A stretch of 64,000 bases of DNA from assembly GCF_000599885.1 (NCBI RefSeq), contig NZ_JFGT01000002.1:806001-870000 (forward strand). Direction: 5' to 3'. This DNA is from Pantoea sp. IMH. Its GTDB lineage: Bacteria > Pseudomonadota > Gammaproteobacteria > Enterobacterales > Enterobacteriaceae. Position numbers and translations under genes: made by a program. A model generated the notes under the pieces. It did not search any database. It was not told the DNA's origin and saw only the letters and a list, made by a program, of their open reading frames with translations. Of this stretch, positions 43,585 through 54,972 are shown in pieces. Numbering within the stretch: the first letter of the stretch is position 1; each line of letters opens with the position of its first letter.

Positions 43585-46500
43585 ACTTCCTCCCCGGGCT
43601 GGCCGGCAAACAGCGCGTCCAGCGCGTTGATAAATGCCGCTTGCGGCCGTGCGCGATAAATGCCGTTGTGGCTGGCCGTCCCCTCCACGCCGCGCAAAAA
43701 GAGATAAATCACGCCACCGAAATGGTGTTCGTAGTCATAATCGGCCAGGCGATGGCGCAGATAACGGTGCAGCGCCAGCGTATAGAGCTGATACTGCAAA
43801 TCGTAGCGGTGCGTCTGCATTGCCTGCGCCATTGCCTCGGGCGTGTAGGCTTCCCCCGACTCACCCAGCCAGTTTGACTTATAGTCGAGCAGGTAATACT
43901 TATCCTGCCAGCAGAATACCAGATCGATAAAGCCTTTCAGCATCCCCTGAACCTGCTGAAAATTCAGCGGCGGACAGCCGGCAGAGAGCGGATCATGGCG
44001 GCGCATCAACCGATCGAGCCGTTCTGCGTTCAGCATTTTTGCGATGGGCAGATAAAACTGCAGCTCAACCTGTCGTTTGTCGGGACTCAGCTGGCTTAGG
44101 CTGACGCCGGTCTCGTTCAGCGGCGTTTTCAGCACAAGGTTCAGCCACTGCGTCATTACCGGTAGCCATGCTTCGCCATGCCCTTGAGCCGCCAGCTGCT
44201 CTGCCAGCCAGGTTTCGTCGATTGGCCGGGTAAAATCGATGTTTTCAAAGAGCCCATGCAGAAAGGTACCCGGGGAAGCGCCGCGCGGGAACGTGTGCGG
44301 CGTAAGCTGGGCTGCCTGCTCTGCCCGCGCTTCACCTGCCGCATCGACATCCAGACGGGGCAGCAGCTCCAGAGTGGCGGAATGCCCATGTTGCTGAAGG
44401 CCGGAATAACTGGTGACGCGCCATTCATCACGCAGCTGTCTCGCAATCTGCTGGCTGCTCAGCGCCTGCGCTGGCGGTGGCTTTGGCTGCCAGGGCTGCG
44501 CTTCAGACGCCTGCGGGATAATCAGCGCCATCGTCTCATTTTGCATCGCCAGCAGCTGTTCACGCAGGGCAGCAGCGTCGGCAGCTTCGCCTTTCTGGAT
44601 CAGGTAACCGATCGCACTTTTATGCAGATCGCTGTTCCCCTCTTTTTTACGGGTTCCTTTTACCAGCGGCGCAATCCCCAGGCTGCAGTGCCAGACCGAG
44701 CGGGTGAGCGCGACGTAGAGCAGACGCAGATCTTCGGCCAGTCTCTCCTGTTCCGCCAGTTCAATACTCTCTTCATCGCCCCGTAAATCGAGCAGCGCCT
44801 GAAAGCTTTCCCGGTCATGATAAATGGCCTGGCTTACTTCGCGGTAATTGGCAATGAACGGCAGCCAGACCAGCGGGTACTGAAGCCCTTTGGATTTGTG
44901 AATGGTGACGATCTGTACCAGATGCCGGTCGCTTTCCAGCCTGAGCTGCTGGCTGGCCGCCTGACCGTTCGGCTGGGCAATCTGCTGCGCCAGCCAGCGC
45001 ACCAGCGCAAATTCACTATCAGTCTGTGCCGACGCTTCCTGCAACAGCTCACCCAGATGCAGCAAATCCGTTAACCTGCGTTCGCCATTCTCAGAGGCGA
45101 GCAGATTTTCAGCAATCTGTCGTGCGATCATCAGTTCACGCAGCATCGGCAGGACCCCCCGCTTCAGCCAGCGCTGACGATAGCGATCGAATTCATCGAC
45201 CAGGGCATCCCATGCCCGTTCGTCCTGGCTCAATGCATCCAGCGTTAGCGCATCCAGTCCAAAGATACTGGTGGCGAGCGCGCTGCGCAGAACACGCTCC
45301 TGCTCCGGCGCCAGCACAGCCTGCAGCAACCAGAGCATCTCCCGCGCTTCCTGAGTGGCGAAAACGCTGTCACGATTGGACAGGTAGACGGAGGGGATAT
45401 TCAGGGCGTTCAGCGCTTCCCGTATGATGACAGCCTCACCACGGCTGCGCACCAGCACGGTAATATCGGAGGCTTCAACCGGCTTCTGCTGCCCGCCTTT
45501 ACCAAGGCGGGCCGTACCCTGTTGCCCGGCGGTAAGCCAGCGGCAGATATCAGTGGCGCACTGGCGGGCCATAAACTGCTGGTAATCACTTACTCCCACG
45601 CCCTCGCCGGGCTGCAGAAACAGGGAAAGCGCAGGTTGTTCCTGCCCGTCGATGCTAAAACTCAGCGAAGCATTGGGGCCGGCAGCGTTAATATCGACAA
45701 AGGGGATCTGGTTGAACAGAAAAGGGTTATCCAGACGCGAGAAGAGCTGATTTACGCTGCTCACCATCGCCGGAGATGAGCGCCAGTTTGTATCAAGCGT
45801 ATAGTGGGCGCTAACTTCACTTCGCGCTTTCATATAGGTGAAGATATCCGCGCCGCGAAAAGCGTAAATCGCCTGCTTCGGATCGCCTATCAGCAGTAGC
45901 GCCGACCCCGGCTGCTGATGATACAGCGTGCGGAAGATGCGATATTGCTGCGGGTCAGTATCCTGAAATTCATCAATCAGCGCGACCGGATAGCGGCCAC
46001 GTATCGCCTCAGCCAGCGCTTCGCCTCCCGGCTGCCGCAGCGCCGCATCCAGCCGTCCCAGCAGATCGTCAAAGCCAAGCAGGGCGTTCAGACGCTTCTG
46101 TTTTTGCGTGGCGAAGCGGATTTCGCTCAGGGCGCGGGCTATCACCAAATCGCGCAGCGACAGCGGCTCAGCCAGAAAACGGTCGATAGTCTCAAACAGC
46201 GCATGCCGGGGAGGCTCGCCTTTTTTGGTTTTCTCCAACAGCACCGCCTGGCCAAACCGCTCCAGTTCTTTTGGATAGGCATAATCTTCGGTTGGGCCTG
46301 TGGCCCACTCACTGATTTTCTCTAGCCAGTTAGGTAAGTGCTTACTACTGTAACTGCGCTTATCCACACCGGATGAGGCTATCAGATCGTGGAGATCCTC
46401 TACCGCGAGCCATGCCGTTTTCAGGGCGTCGAGGCGCGCTAACAGTTTCTCATGCCGCTCCTCAAAACTTTCATTGAGGTCAGGAGGATATTTCAGGGCT

Positions 46501-47117
46501 GGCGATTCACCGTTCAGCCAGGGCGCGAGCGTGGTCAGCAGCTGTTCAGGCCCCTGCCACATCTGCGTCATTACCCGTGCCAAAGGTAACGATAAGGGGT
46601 AACAGTGCCGGCGCCAGAAATCAGCCGCCGCCTGACGGCGTAACGGAAATTCATCCTCAATCAGCGTCTGCTCAAACAGCATTCCCGATTCAAATGCGTT
46701 AAGGTTCAGCATCCGCTGACAGAAACCGTGGATGGTGAAAATCCCCGCATCATCCATCTGCCGCTCTGCGGCCAGCAGCCTGGCGGCGGCCTGAGAAAGA
46801 TCCGCTATCTGCGCCAGAAGCTGTGACAGCACAGGATCGGTAGCGTGCCCGCGCACACAGGCGATACGTAACTCGTGAATGTTTGCCCGGATGCGTCCCC
46901 GCAGTTCTGCGGTCGCCGCTTCAGTAAAGGTCACCACCAGAATCTCTTCAACCGACAGCGGCCGGTGATAAGCCGCCTCACCGCCAAGGCCCAGCAGAAG
47001 CCGCAGATAGAGTAATCCGATGGTGAACGTTTTGCCTGTTCCCGCCGAGGCTTCAATCAACCTCTCTCCCTGCAAGGGCAGGCTTAGCGGGTCCAGACGT
47101 GCAACAACTTGCTTCAT
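43581..47117 (-). CDS. recB: Exodeoxyribonuclease V subunit beta (RecB)
   Basis: RecB supplies the 3'-to-5' helicase and the only nuclease of RecBCD, and loads RecA after Chi. It is 1178 residues (E. coli 1180). The Walker A motif is [13 protein letters not shown] (about residue 25). The UvrD-type DEXX motif is [21 protein letters not shown] (about 390), and helicase motif VI is [13 protein letters not shown]. The C-terminal PD-(D/E)xK nuclease shows the active residues in [22 protein letters not shown] (about 1065-1085). It overlaps ptrA and recD by 4 bp each. Confidence 0.99.
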   Translation of the reverse strand: MKQVVARLDPLSLPLQGERLIEASAGTGKTFTIGLLYLRLLLGLGGEAAYHRPLSVEEILVVTFTEAATAELRGRIRANIHELRIACVRGHATDPVLSQLLAQIADLSQAAARLLAAERQMDDAGIFTIHGFCQRMLNLNAFESGMLFEQTLIEDEFPLRRQAAADFWRRHCYPLSLPLARVMTQMWQGPEQLLTTLAPWLNGESPALKYPPDLNESFEERHEKLLARLDALKTAWLAVEDLHDLIASSGVDKRSYSSKHLPNWLEKISEWATGPTEDYAYPKELERFGQAVLLEKTKKGEPPRHALFETIDRFLAEPLSLRDLVIARALSEIRFATQKQKRLNALLGFDDLLGRLDAALRQPGGEALAEAIRGRYPVALIDEFQDTDPQQYRIFRTLYHQQPGSALLLIGDPKQAIYAFRGADIFTYMKARSEVSAHYTLDTNWRSSPAMVSSVNQLFSRLDNPFLFNQIPFVDINAAGPNASLSFSIDGQEQPALSLFLQPGEGVGVSDYQQFMARQCATDICRWLTAGQQGTARLGKGGQQKPVEASDITVLVRSRGEAVIIREALNALNIPSVYLSNRDSVFATQEAREMLWLLQAVLAPEQERVLRSALATSIFGLDALTLDALSQDERAWDALVDEFDRYRQRWLKRGVLPMLRELMIARQIAENLLASENGERRLTDLLHLGELLQEASAQTDSEFALVRWLAQQIAQPNGQAASQQLRLESDRHLVQIVTIHKSKGLQYPLVWLPFIANYREVSQAIYHDRESFQALLDLRGDEESIELAEQERLAEDLRLLYVALTRSVWHCSLGIAPLVKGTRKKEGNSDLHKSAIGYLIQKGEAADAAALREQLLAMQNETMALIIPQASEAQPWQPKPPPAQALSSQQIARQLRDEWRVTSYSGLQQHGHSATLELLPRLDVDAAGEARAEQAAQLTPHTFPRGASPGTFLHGLFENIDFTRPIDETWLAEQLAAQGHGEAWLPVMTQWLNLVLKTPLNETGVSLSQLSPDKRQVELQFYLPIAKMLNAERLDRLMRRHDPLSAGCPPLNFQQVQGMLKGFIDLVFCWQDKYYLLDYKSNWLGESGEAYTPEAMAQAMQTHRYDLQYQLYTLALHRYLRHRLADYDYEHHFGGVIYLFLRGVEGTASHNGIYRARPQAAFINALDALFAGQPGEEV

Positions 47118-50002
47118 GACTTATCGCTTTTTACCGGAAATGATTGTTGTAACTTCGACACTTCCTGCCAGGTGGTAAAGCCTTCCGGCTTCGCGTAATC
47201 CGCCTTACCGTGCTGGCTACCTGAAATTTGCGATAGCAGCGTTAAGCCTTGTGGAGCAATAACCGCCTTATGGAAAAATGTTGCCAGCGCCTCTGGCGTT
47301 AGCGCCTGAACCTGGGCAATAACCTTATCGCGCGTGTCGAAACGGTAATTTCCCCGATCGAAATCCTTGTTAAAGCGGCCAGCCTCTTCATCCAGCGTCT
47401 GAGGCCGCTGTTTGAGTTCATTGACCATTGCCGCCTGATACTGGGCAAAATCTTCCGGTTTCATTTCACGCAGCCGTTTTTCCGCCGTGGGATAAAACGC
47501 GCGGAAACGACTCAGCAGGTAGGCTGGTTGTTTCACGTTACTTTGCAGCAGAAAACCGATTCCCCACTGGCGGCCAACGGGCATCTGGAAGGAGAAAACC
47601 GCGTAGCCAAGCTGCTCTTCGGTACGCAGCTGATTATAGAACCAGGGCTGAATTATCTGACTCAGCAATGCGCTGTTGGCCATGCTTTCATGTTCCGCAT
47701 AGCCGAGCGGAACGTAAAGGGCGGCCAGCGCAGAGTCGGTACTGCTGCCCTTCTCCTGAAGGTTTGCAGCAGCTTTCTTATCCACCGCGATATAGCGGCT
47801 ACGCCATGTACTTTCTCCTTCACAACTCAGCTGCGCTTTCAGCGAACGGGCCAGGTTTTTTGTCTCTTCCGCCGTCATGTTGCCGACCACCATCAGCTCG
47901 GGCAGGGATTTCTCCAGCAGCATTTTGCGATAGTCGTTCAGCTCGCCAAGCGTCAGGCTGGGCACCAGATTTCGACGTTCGCTGCGCTGGGTATAGGGAA
48001 GCTGAGAAAGCATCTGCGCTGGCTGAATCGCCAGCTCGAACGCTTTACCTTTATCAGCAGCATCCAGACGCTCAAGATACCAGGATTTAGCCTGCTCCAG
48101 CTGCTGCTGGGTTGGCTGATAAGAGGCGTACTTCGCCACCAGCGCCTTCATCAGTTCGGGGAGATGCTGGGTAAAGCCGCTGGCGTTAAAGGTCACGCCA
48201 TCATCCTCGCGGGTGGAGAAGCTGATGCCGCCAACGGAGGCCTGTGAACTCAGCTCGTCCAGCGCCAGTCCGGCCAGGTAGTCGTTGATCGCAAAAAGCA
48301 CCTGGTGCCTGGCCGTGCTCATCGCCGCTTCGTTGCGCAGGGCAAGCGTGATATTCGCTTTCGGCTCGCTGGCATAATAGTGGCTCGGCATATAGAAAAC
48401 CCGCAGCCCCGGCTGATCGATCAGCTGTTGCGGATGCTGGTACGCTTTTTCAGGTGGGATAAGTGAAAAGTCAGCCGGGATCCAGGGATTAAGGACCGGC
48501 AGGGAAAGATCGATTCTGCTGCTTTCAGCGCGCCAGGTGGCAAAACGCTGCGGAGTGATGGTATCCACCTGATAGGGTGCATCAACAAAATAGGCCACTT
48601 TATTATGTGGCTCGCCCGGGCTGATAAACCAGATACGGGCTGCTTCCGGCGTCATGCCATCAAGGCGGGCTTTGATCGCAGCCGGATCGTAACGGTCAGC
48701 GATATAGGAGGCATCCAGGGTATGCTCGACCGGAACGCGAAGCATGGTATCCACCAGCCATTCGATGTAATCCATATCTCGCGTGATAGAGGGATAGCGG
48801 AAATCCAGATCCAGCACATGCGCAACTTCATCAAAGTAACGCTTATCAATGCCATCGTTGCGCAGTTTGTTCAGGTAGCTGAAGACAGCAGCGATAACCC
48901 GATCGCGGCTGGCCTGGCCTTTATCCGTCAGTGATATGGAAATAGAGAACACACCGCCGTTGCGGTCAATAACCGGATCCGCACCTGCCGTAATGGAATC
49001 GGCAAGGCCGTTGTTTTGCAGCCAGTCAGCGAGCGTATTTTTACTGCGGTTGCCGATCAGATAGGCAATCAGCGTATCGGTTTTACTGCGAAACTTATCG
49101 CTGTTGTTCTCAATCCGGAATTCTATCCGTAGCTGTTTGCGCGGCTGGGCGGGCACATAGTGAATAATGACGCCTTTCTGTTTATCCGTGGCCACCGGCA
49201 CGGTGATAGCTGGCACGCTGGCATGACGATTCTCCACGCGCCCAAAGGTGCTGACGGCTATTTCCTGGAGTTCATTCAGCGGCTTACTGCTGTAGATCAC
49301 CGCTTTCATCAGGTTAGCGGAGTAGTAACGCTGGTAGAACGCCTTCAGTGCATCATGCAGTTTGCTGTCCGGTTTATCCTTCAGGGTTTCCAGATTACCG
49401 CCGGCAAAAAGCGAGCTTGGGTGATCCGGATTGAGCGTTTCCGCGCCAACTTGCGCCATGCGCAAACCGTCACGGGAGCGCGCCATCGTCAGCTCAGCGT
49501 TAACCGCGTGCCGCTCACGATCAGCATTCACCGGGTCCAGCAGCGGCTCAGCAATGGCATCCGCAAGGCGGTCTGCCGCTGGCTTAAGTGCGGCGTTTTC
49601 CACCTCAAGATAGAATGCGGTGCGGTATGAGGCGGTGCTGGCATTGTGGCTGCCGCCATGTTTTTTCAGGAATTCCGCGAGGTTGTCCGGTTCAGGATAC
49701 TTTTTTGATCCCATCAGTACCATATGCTCAAGGTAGTGCGCCAGGCCCTGCTGATTGCGGGGGTTTTCCAGCGAGCCTACCGGAAGCGTCAGGGCAGCGA
49801 GCGACTTCGTTGCCAGAGGATCGGAAACCAGCAATACCGTCATCCCGTTATCAAGTTTGATAGCCTGATAGTGACGCGGATCTTTTTCACTTTTGCGAAT
49901 GGTTTCAGTTATGGGCTGCCAGCCTTGCTGCGCCTGGCCTAACGGACTCCATAGGGAAAAAAACATAAAAAGCGTGGTGAACCAGACTGCATAACGACGC
50001 AT
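47114..50002 (-). CDS. ptrA: Periplasmic protease III (pitrilysin)
   Basis: PtrA is a zinc metallopeptidase of the insulinase/M16 family that degrades small proteins in the periplasm. It is 962 residues. The Sec signal peptide is at residues 1-24 (cut near GQA/QQ). The inverted zinc motif HxxEH is in GLAHYLEHMVLMGSKKYPE, with the distal glutamate ligand in NAELTMARS. Like other enteric genomes it is embedded in the recombination genes: recC lies 211 bp upstream and the recB start overlaps its stop. Confidence 0.98.
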   Translation of the reverse strand: MRRYAVWFTTLFMFFSLWSPLGQAQQGWQPITETIRKSEKDPRHYQAIKLDNGMTVLLVSDPLATKSLAALTLPVGSLENPRNQQGLAHYLEHMVLMGSKKYPEPDNLAEFLKKHGGSHNASTASYRTAFYLEVENAALKPAADRLADAIAEPLLDPVNADRERHAVNAELTMARSRDGLRMAQVGAETLNPDHPSSLFAGGNLETLKDKPDSKLHDALKAFYQRYYSANLMKAVIYSSKPLNELQEIAVSTFGRVENRHASVPAITVPVATDKQKGVIIHYVPAQPRKQLRIEFRIENNSDKFRSKTDTLIAYLIGNRSKNTLADWLQNNGLADSITAGADPVIDRNGGVFSISISLTDKGQASRDRVIAAVFSYLNKLRNDGIDKRYFDEVAHVLDLDFRYPSITRDMDYIEWLVDTMLRVPVEHTLDASYIADRYDPAAIKARLDGMTPEAARIWFISPGEPHNKVAYFVDAPYQVDTITPQRFATWRAESSRIDLSLPVLNPWIPADFSLIPPEKAYQHPQQLIDQPGLRVFYMPSHYYASEPKANITLALRNEAAMSTARHQVLFAINDYLAGLALDELSSQASVGGISFSTREDDGVTFNASGFTQHLPELMKALVAKYASYQPTQQQLEQAKSWYLERLDAADKGKAFELAIQPAQMLSQLPYTQRSERRNLVPSLTLGELNDYRKMLLEKSLPELMVVGNMTAEETKNLARSLKAQLSCEGESTWRSRYIAVDKKAAANLQEKGSSTDSALAALYVPLGYAEHESMANSALLSQIIQPWFYNQLRTEEQLGYAVFSFQMPVGRQWGIGFLLQSNVKQPAYLLSRFRAFYPTAEKRLREMKPEDFAQYQAAMVNELKQRPQTLDEEAGRFNKDFDRGNYRFDTRDKVIAQVQALTPEALATFFHKAVIAPQGLTLLSQISGSQHGKADYAKPEGFTTWQEVSKLQQSFPVKSDKS

Positions 50003-50213
50003 TCAAACTCCTTGACGATCTTACGTTCTTATCTCTGTGCAGAGGGATGCTCTGCAATAAAGAAAAGATAAATGCCCTGCAAATTTCACTTTCCAGCTCT
50101 GTATGAAGGACAGAGGTAACCAGAACTGACTGTGTGTGACAAAGTAACACTACAGGAGGCGATTTCCCTAGTCCCTGCGTGACCCGGAGAGCGCCTCATC
50201 TCTGAAGACCGGA

Positions 50214-53200
50214 CTAGCCGGTACCCGAAGATTTATCATTCATCTGTAGTACCGGCAGCAGCCAGGCCTCGGCATTACGGCTAATCTCCTGCAGAGAATC
50301 CTCATCCAGCGTCCGGAAAAGCCTTGCCAGGTAGGGATCGCTGCTCTCCCCCTCAATCTGATAATTTCCCTGCCAGGCGAGCATCATTTTTATCCGCGCT
50401 TTCGCCTGAGTGCCTTCATCACGCAGCAGCACATCATTTTTTTCGTCGTAGCTGGTATCAAGCCAGGCACCGCCCGTCTTCGGCAACAGAAGCAGCGGCG
50501 CGCTCATTCCCTGCAGGTAGCCAGAAACATAACGCTCAAGCCAGCCCAGAGCCTGTTCTTCAGGAAGCGCAGGAAAACACCACTGACTCTCTTTACGGCC
50601 ATACATCCTGCTGCTACCTCTGCCGCCGAGTGAGCAGTAAACCAGATGTTCCAGCCATAACGCCAGGCCGTCAGTGTAGTTAAGATGCCCAGGCCGCCAG
50701 CGCAGCAGGCCATCTTCCTGAATATGGGATAACCAGCCCGTGAGCTGTATGCCGCCCACGGGCAAATTAATTTCGCGGCTGGTTGATTCCCGACGCTGTT
50801 CGCGCACCCGTTCAGCCAGCCCGCTCATTTCTTCAAGCTGCTCCTGCCAGAACAGCTCGCCATAGGCGCCATAGGGCAGGTTACCCGCCGCCCGCTGGCG
50901 CGCATAAAGCGGTTCGCCTGGCTCGCCCTCAATCAGTGTGTTCAGCAGCAGCGTATTGACCTGGTAGCGGCTGAGATTATCCAGGGTAAAGGGTTCTGCA
51001 TCCGGTAGCTCGGTCTCTTCAAGCCGGAAGCTGACGCCCAGGCGCTGGCTGAAGAAGGCCCGCACCGGATGCCGCCAGAAACTCGTAAGCTGCTCCAGAT
51101 TAAGCTCCCCGACAGACAGCGGTGGCAGCGGCTGCATAAAAGGAGGATGCGCCACGCCGCTGGCTTTCGCCGCAGGCAGCCACTCCGCGGCGTAGCTTCT
51201 GTATTCCGCCTCCGGCGTGAAGTTCTCTGCCGCGAACGGCGTACGGCTGTGAAGATGTTTCAGATGGGCTTCCACCGCTTTGGCGCTGCTGTCCACGTCG
51301 CGATCGCGATCCTCTGGCAGACAGAAACTCTGGCTGATGTATTCCACCAGTTCACTGACCAGCACTGACGGGAAACGTTCCGAATTATCCTGAATTGTCC
51401 GGCCGATATAGCTGATATAGAGCTGCTGCTGTGCCGAATTAAGCGCTTCCAGAAAGAGATAACGGTCGTCATCACGGCGGCTTCTGTCGCCTTTTTTCGG
51501 CTGCTGGCTCATCAGGTCAAACCCCAGCGGGGCCAGCGTACGCGGATAGACGCCATCGTTCATGCCCAGCAGACATACCACTTTAAAAGGGATGGAGCGC
51601 ATCGGCATCAGCGTACAGAAGTTGACAGGTCCGGCCAGGAAGCGCTGGCTGATCCGCTCCTGATCCAGCCGGGCAGTTAATTCGTCACGTAACAGTGATA
51701 GCGGCACCGCCTGCTGGTAGCCCGACTGCATACCGTAATTAATTGTCTGCTGCCACTGCTCTTCTATCAGCGCCAGCGCCACCTCAGTATCGGCATCGCC
51801 GGCAAAAAAGTCCTGCAGCAGTTCCCGGCAGAGCGGAAGCCACTCCTCCAGAGGGCGGGGAAGAGAAAGCTGCTCACGCCAGCGACGCATCCGCATCAGT
51901 AAGTCAGCCAGATTCCCCGTCAGCTCCGCTATCAACCCGCTGGATTCGTCGTAGGGCAGCACCCCCTGCCAGTCACCGGCCTCGCTGTTCATGGCATAGC
52001 CCAGCAGCATGCGGGTCAGACCAAAATGCCAGGTATGCTGCCCGGTAGGCGGCAGTTCCAGATTGCGGACGGTTTCATCATCCAGCCCCCAGCGGATGCC
52101 CGCTTCACCCACCCAGAAACGCAGTCGCTTGAGCCCTTCTTCATCAATCATAAAGCGTTCCGCCACCGCCGGGACTTCCAGCAGCGCCAGCACCTCTTCA
52201 CAGGGAAAGCGACTGTCCGGCAGGCTTAGCAGGGCGAGAAAGGCCTGTAGCGCCGGATGAGCCTGGCTGGCGCGGCGATCGGAAATCGCAAAGGGGAGGT
52301 AGCGTTCAGCGGGCGCGTTACCGAAAACGGCCTGAATAAAGGGCGTATAGGCATCAATGTCCGACACCATCACGATAATATCGCGTGGCGAGATGGCTGG
52401 ATCCTTTTCCATAATCTCCAGCAGGCGATCCTGCAACACTTCCACTTCACGCTGCGGGCTGTGGCAGAGATGCAGGCTGACCGATCTGTCCTCAGGATCG
52501 AGCAGGCGTTTATGCCTGCTGTTCTGCCACTCTTCCGCCTTCAGACCAAGCACCGCGTTATCTTCCAGCTCAAGCAGGTCACGCTGCAGGCTTTGCAGCA
52601 GCGTTGTCGGTTCAATGTCCACAAAGGCATCGATTTCACGACTTTCCATCTGTGACAGCAAGAAGAGGTTGTCCCGGCCCAGCTTGCCCCATGACGCAAG
52701 GAGCGGATTACTGAGCTGCTGCTCGCCCGCCTCATTAAACAGGGAGGTGGCGTCATCCTGACGGAACAGCGTGCTTTCGCGCTTATGCTCAAAATGCTGT
52801 CGACGGCGGTTCTGCAATTTTGCCAGAAAGGCATAATCCTGAATATCACCCCAGTAGTGGCGGCACGGATTGGTGAACAGCAGGTGAATATCAATGTGCC
52901 GGCCAAGCGCCTGAAGCGCCTGCAGATAGACCGGAGGCAGCGCCGAAATGCCGCAGATAAAAACGCGATCCGGCAGGCCGGGGGGACGCGTGGTGCTCTT
53001 CTCCAGCGTCGAAATAAAACGGGCGTAAAGATTGGCGCGGTGCCACTCCGGTTGCCCCAGCCGATGGGTGTACGCCACCAGCGCGGCCCAGAGCGGTGCC
53101 TGCCACTGCTGCGCTTCACCCAGCCCGTCGATTCGGTCGCCCCTTTCCCAGGCGTTCAGCCAGTCCGGACGGTAGACCAGATACTGGTCATACAGGTCGG

Positions 53201-53594
53201 CTACGCGGGAAGCCAGTTGGAAGAGTTTCCGGCCGTCGCCATCATCGGTGAGATAGTGCTGTAACATGGCAAATTCAGGGTGCTTCAGCATCTCCGGGAG
53301 AATGGCCATCAGCTTCCAGCTCATACTGGCCTTATTGAAGGCGCTTTCCTTCGGAATGCCGGGCAAAACGCGAACAAACATATCCCAGATAAAGCTTGCT
53401 GGCAGCGGAAAGTCGATATTGGCGGCGATACCAAACTGCGTCGCCAGAGACATCTGCAGCCATTGCGCCATGCCGGGGCTTTGTACCAGCACCACCTCAG
53501 ACTGGAAGGGATCGCGCAGCGGCTGGTTTTCTATCTGCCAGGCCGCCAGCGTTTTCAACAAGTCCAGCTGGTTTGAGTGGTATACGGTAAACAT
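50214..53594 (-). CDS. recC: Exodeoxyribonuclease V subunit gamma (RecC)
   Basis: RecC splits the DNA strands in RecBCD and recognises Chi; its helicase-like domains are catalytically dead. The start is the ATG at 53594 (MFTVYHSNQLDLLKTLAAW) behind GAAGGAG, giving 1126 residues; the 13 in-frame codons upstream are ignored. Conserved blocks include FGIAANIDFPLPASFIWDMF, PPVYLQALQALGRHIDIHLL, SPQREVEVLQDRLL, RISQRFLAGPVNFCTLMPMR and RSRRDDDRYLFLEAL. No Walker motifs are present, as expected. It is transcribed toward ptrA-recB-recD. Confidence 0.98.
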   Translation of the reverse strand: MFTVYHSNQLDLLKTLAAWQIENQPLRDPFQSEVVLVQSPGMAQWLQMSLATQFGIAANIDFPLPASFIWDMFVRVLPGIPKESAFNKASMSWKLMAILPEMLKHPEFAMLQHYLTDDGDGRKLFQLASRVADLYDQYLVYRPDWLNAWERGDRIDGLGEAQQWQAPLWAALVAYTHRLGQPEWHRANLYARFISTLEKSTTRPPGLPDRVFICGISALPPVYLQALQALGRHIDIHLLFTNPCRHYWGDIQDYAFLAKLQNRRRQHFEHKRESTLFRQDDATSLFNEAGEQQLSNPLLASWGKLGRDNLFLLSQMESREIDAFVDIEPTTLLQSLQRDLLELEDNAVLGLKAEEWQNSRHKRLLDPEDRSVSLHLCHSPQREVEVLQDRLLEIMEKDPAISPRDIIVMVSDIDAYTPFIQAVFGNAPAERYLPFAISDRRASQAHPALQAFLALLSLPDSRFPCEEVLALLEVPAVAERFMIDEEGLKRLRFWVGEAGIRWGLDDETVRNLELPPTGQHTWHFGLTRMLLGYAMNSEAGDWQGVLPYDESSGLIAELTGNLADLLMRMRRWREQLSLPRPLEEWLPLCRELLQDFFAGDADTEVALALIEEQWQQTINYGMQSGYQQAVPLSLLRDELTARLDQERISQRFLAGPVNFCTLMPMRSIPFKVVCLLGMNDGVYPRTLAPLGFDLMSQQPKKGDRSRRDDDRYLFLEALNSAQQQLYISYIGRTIQDNSERFPSVLVSELVEYISQSFCLPEDRDRDVDSSAKAVEAHLKHLHSRTPFAAENFTPEAEYRSYAAEWLPAAKASGVAHPPFMQPLPPLSVGELNLEQLTSFWRHPVRAFFSQRLGVSFRLEETELPDAEPFTLDNLSRYQVNTLLLNTLIEGEPGEPLYARQRAAGNLPYGAYGELFWQEQLEEMSGLAERVREQRRESTSREINLPVGGIQLTGWLSHIQEDGLLRWRPGHLNYTDGLALWLEHLVYCSLGGRGSSRMYGRKESQWCFPALPEEQALGWLERYVSGYLQGMSAPLLLLPKTGGAWLDTSYDEKNDVLLRDEGTQAKARIKMMLAWQGNYQIEGESSDPYLARLFRTLDEDSLQEISRNAEAWLLPVLQMNDKSSGTG

Positions 53595-53679
53595 GTCTGC
53601 TCCTTCTTCTGGCGTTGTGCCGCGCTGGCGCACACTTTACTCCCTCTCATCGTTGTTGCAAAACAACGAACCTTCACTT

Positions 53680-53988
53680 TTATTGCGCCGCAGGCGCGCA
53701 GCGTAACAGTGTCAGCCCCGCGCTTCGCCCCGCAGGCCCGGTTACCTGAGACGCCAGCAGCGAACATCCCGCCGGACCGGGCTGCACGCGCAGCGTACCC
53801 TGCCAGCCGGACGACAAAGGCGCATCAAGGTACTGCCAGGCCTGACGCCAGGCTTCCCGTTGCTCCGCGTGTAACTGAAATCCTTTGTCCAGCGCCAGCT
53901 GATATTGCATCATCGCCGTCGTACCGGTGGCAAACAGCAGCAGCGCGACCAGCATTTCCGGCAGGCTGAAGCCATGCTGTTCAGTCAT
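53680..53988 (-). CDS. ppdC: Prepilin peptidase-dependent protein C (type IV pilin-like)
   Basis: Small pseudopilin-like protein, 102 residues. The start at 53988 gives MTEQHGFSLPEMLVALLLFATG: a short basic leader, the prepilin peptidase site G/F, glutamate at mature position 5 and a hydrophobic helix. Two cysteines follow (GCSLLA and LLRC). It overlaps the end of ygdB by 8 bp and lies 85 bp before recC. Its role is unproven; the cluster may supply minor pilins for a type IV pilus encoded elsewhere. Confidence 0.88.
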   Translation of the reverse strand: MTEQHGFSLPEMLVALLLFATGTTAMMQYQLALDKGFQLHAEQREAWRQAWQYLDAPLSSGWQGTLRVQPGPAGCSLLASQVTGPAGRSAGLTLLRCAPAAQ

Positions 53989-54409
53989 CTTTATCACACC
54001 TTTCAGCGGATGTAAGCGGACAGAAATCGATCCAGCCATGGGGCGCAGTTTGCCAGATTTTCGTCTCTTCATTCACTTCCAGCCACTGATAATGAGCCAG
54101 CGTCCCGGCACCGCTGTCACCCCTCAGGAGCGCGCGTTGCGCCGTTATGCTCTCCAGGCAGGCTCGCCAGCCATAATCGCGTTCCGTTCTGCACTCCCTG
54201 ACCGCGTTCTGCCCTGACCACGCCAGCTGCTTTCCCCAGGCGAGCGCGGATTCCGCCAGGTTAAACTGCCGGATAAACTGACGCTCATCGGCAACCAGCG
54301 CCAGCGAGGCATCAAGCTGCCCGCGAGTGGCATGTAACAGCGCGGCTGACATCGCCAGCAATATCATTACGCCCGTCAACGCCCCGCTTCCCTGCTGATG
54401 GAGGCTCAC
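53981..54409 (-). CDS. ygdB: DUF2509 family protein YgdB
   Basis: 142-residue protein with one N-terminal hydrophobic segment (about residues 9-28, GALTGVMILLAMSAALLHA). The conserved blocks ESALAWGKQLAW and GWIDFCPL match E. coli YgdB. It probably acts with the neighbouring pseudopilins as a PilX/GspK-like minor component; this is an inference. Its ATG overlaps the ppdB stop (ATGA). Confidence 0.85.
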   Translation of the reverse strand: MSLHQQGSGALTGVMILLAMSAALLHATRGQLDASLALVADERQFIRQFNLAESALAWGKQLAWSGQNAVRECRTERDYGWRACLESITAQRALLRGDSGAGTLAHYQWLEVNEETKIWQTAPHGWIDFCPLTSAERCDKDD

Positions 54410-54972
54410 AGGTTCACCGCCGTGACCCAGCGCGCAAGCGTAACGGGAGAATGAGGAAACGCCCGGGCACTCCCTTTCAGCGTCAGACGGAACTGTTTCG
54501 CTTGCTGAACGATCTGAAAGTCCTCAACCACGATGACCGAGGGGTCGTTAAGCTTTTCCCATCCGCCACCCTGGCAATCTTCCACGCCTCGCTGCGCCTC
54601 AAGATTTCCCTCTCGCAGGCGGAAACCATATTGCTCGCTTTCACCGGCCTCTTCCCATCTGCCGTTACTGTTATCATCCCACCTGACCAGCAGACAGGTT
54701 GCCGCCGTACGCAGAAGCGTGAGGCCAGCTCCGTTACAGGTGCCGTTACAGTACCCTGCCCGCCGCACCGATTTTTCCAGTATGCTCATGATTTGCTGCA
54801 TCTCTTCAACAAGTTGAAATCGCATCAGGCTTCGGACGTTATGATACTGCATCTGCGGCAACATACGCGCCGTACCCAGTATCAGTATGCTACCGATCGC
54901 CATGGCGACGAGCGTTTCTACCAGGCTGAATCCGGCCTGCTTCACTGACAGAGCGCTTCTTCGGGCCGGCAA
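54406..54972 (-). CDS. ppdB: Prepilin peptidase-dependent protein B
   Basis: PilW/GspJ-like minor pilin of 188 residues. The prepilin site is in KQAGFSLVETLVAMAIGS (cleavage after G14, glutamate at +5), followed by a hydrophobic helix. The conserved RAGYCNGTCNG cysteine region and RWDDNSNGRW match E. coli PpdB. Its N-terminus overlaps the end of ppdA by about 31 bp. The start could be one of several codons in the leader region. Confidence 0.9.
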   Translation of the reverse strand: MPARRSALSVKQAGFSLVETLVAMAIGSILILGTARMLPQMQYHNVRSLMRFQLVEEMQQIMSILEKSVRRAGYCNGTCNGAGLTLLRTAATCLLVRWDDNSNGRWEEAGESEQYGFRLREGNLEAQRGVEDCQGGGWEKLNDPSVIVVEDFQIVQQAKQFRLTLKGSARAFPHSPVTLARWVTAVNL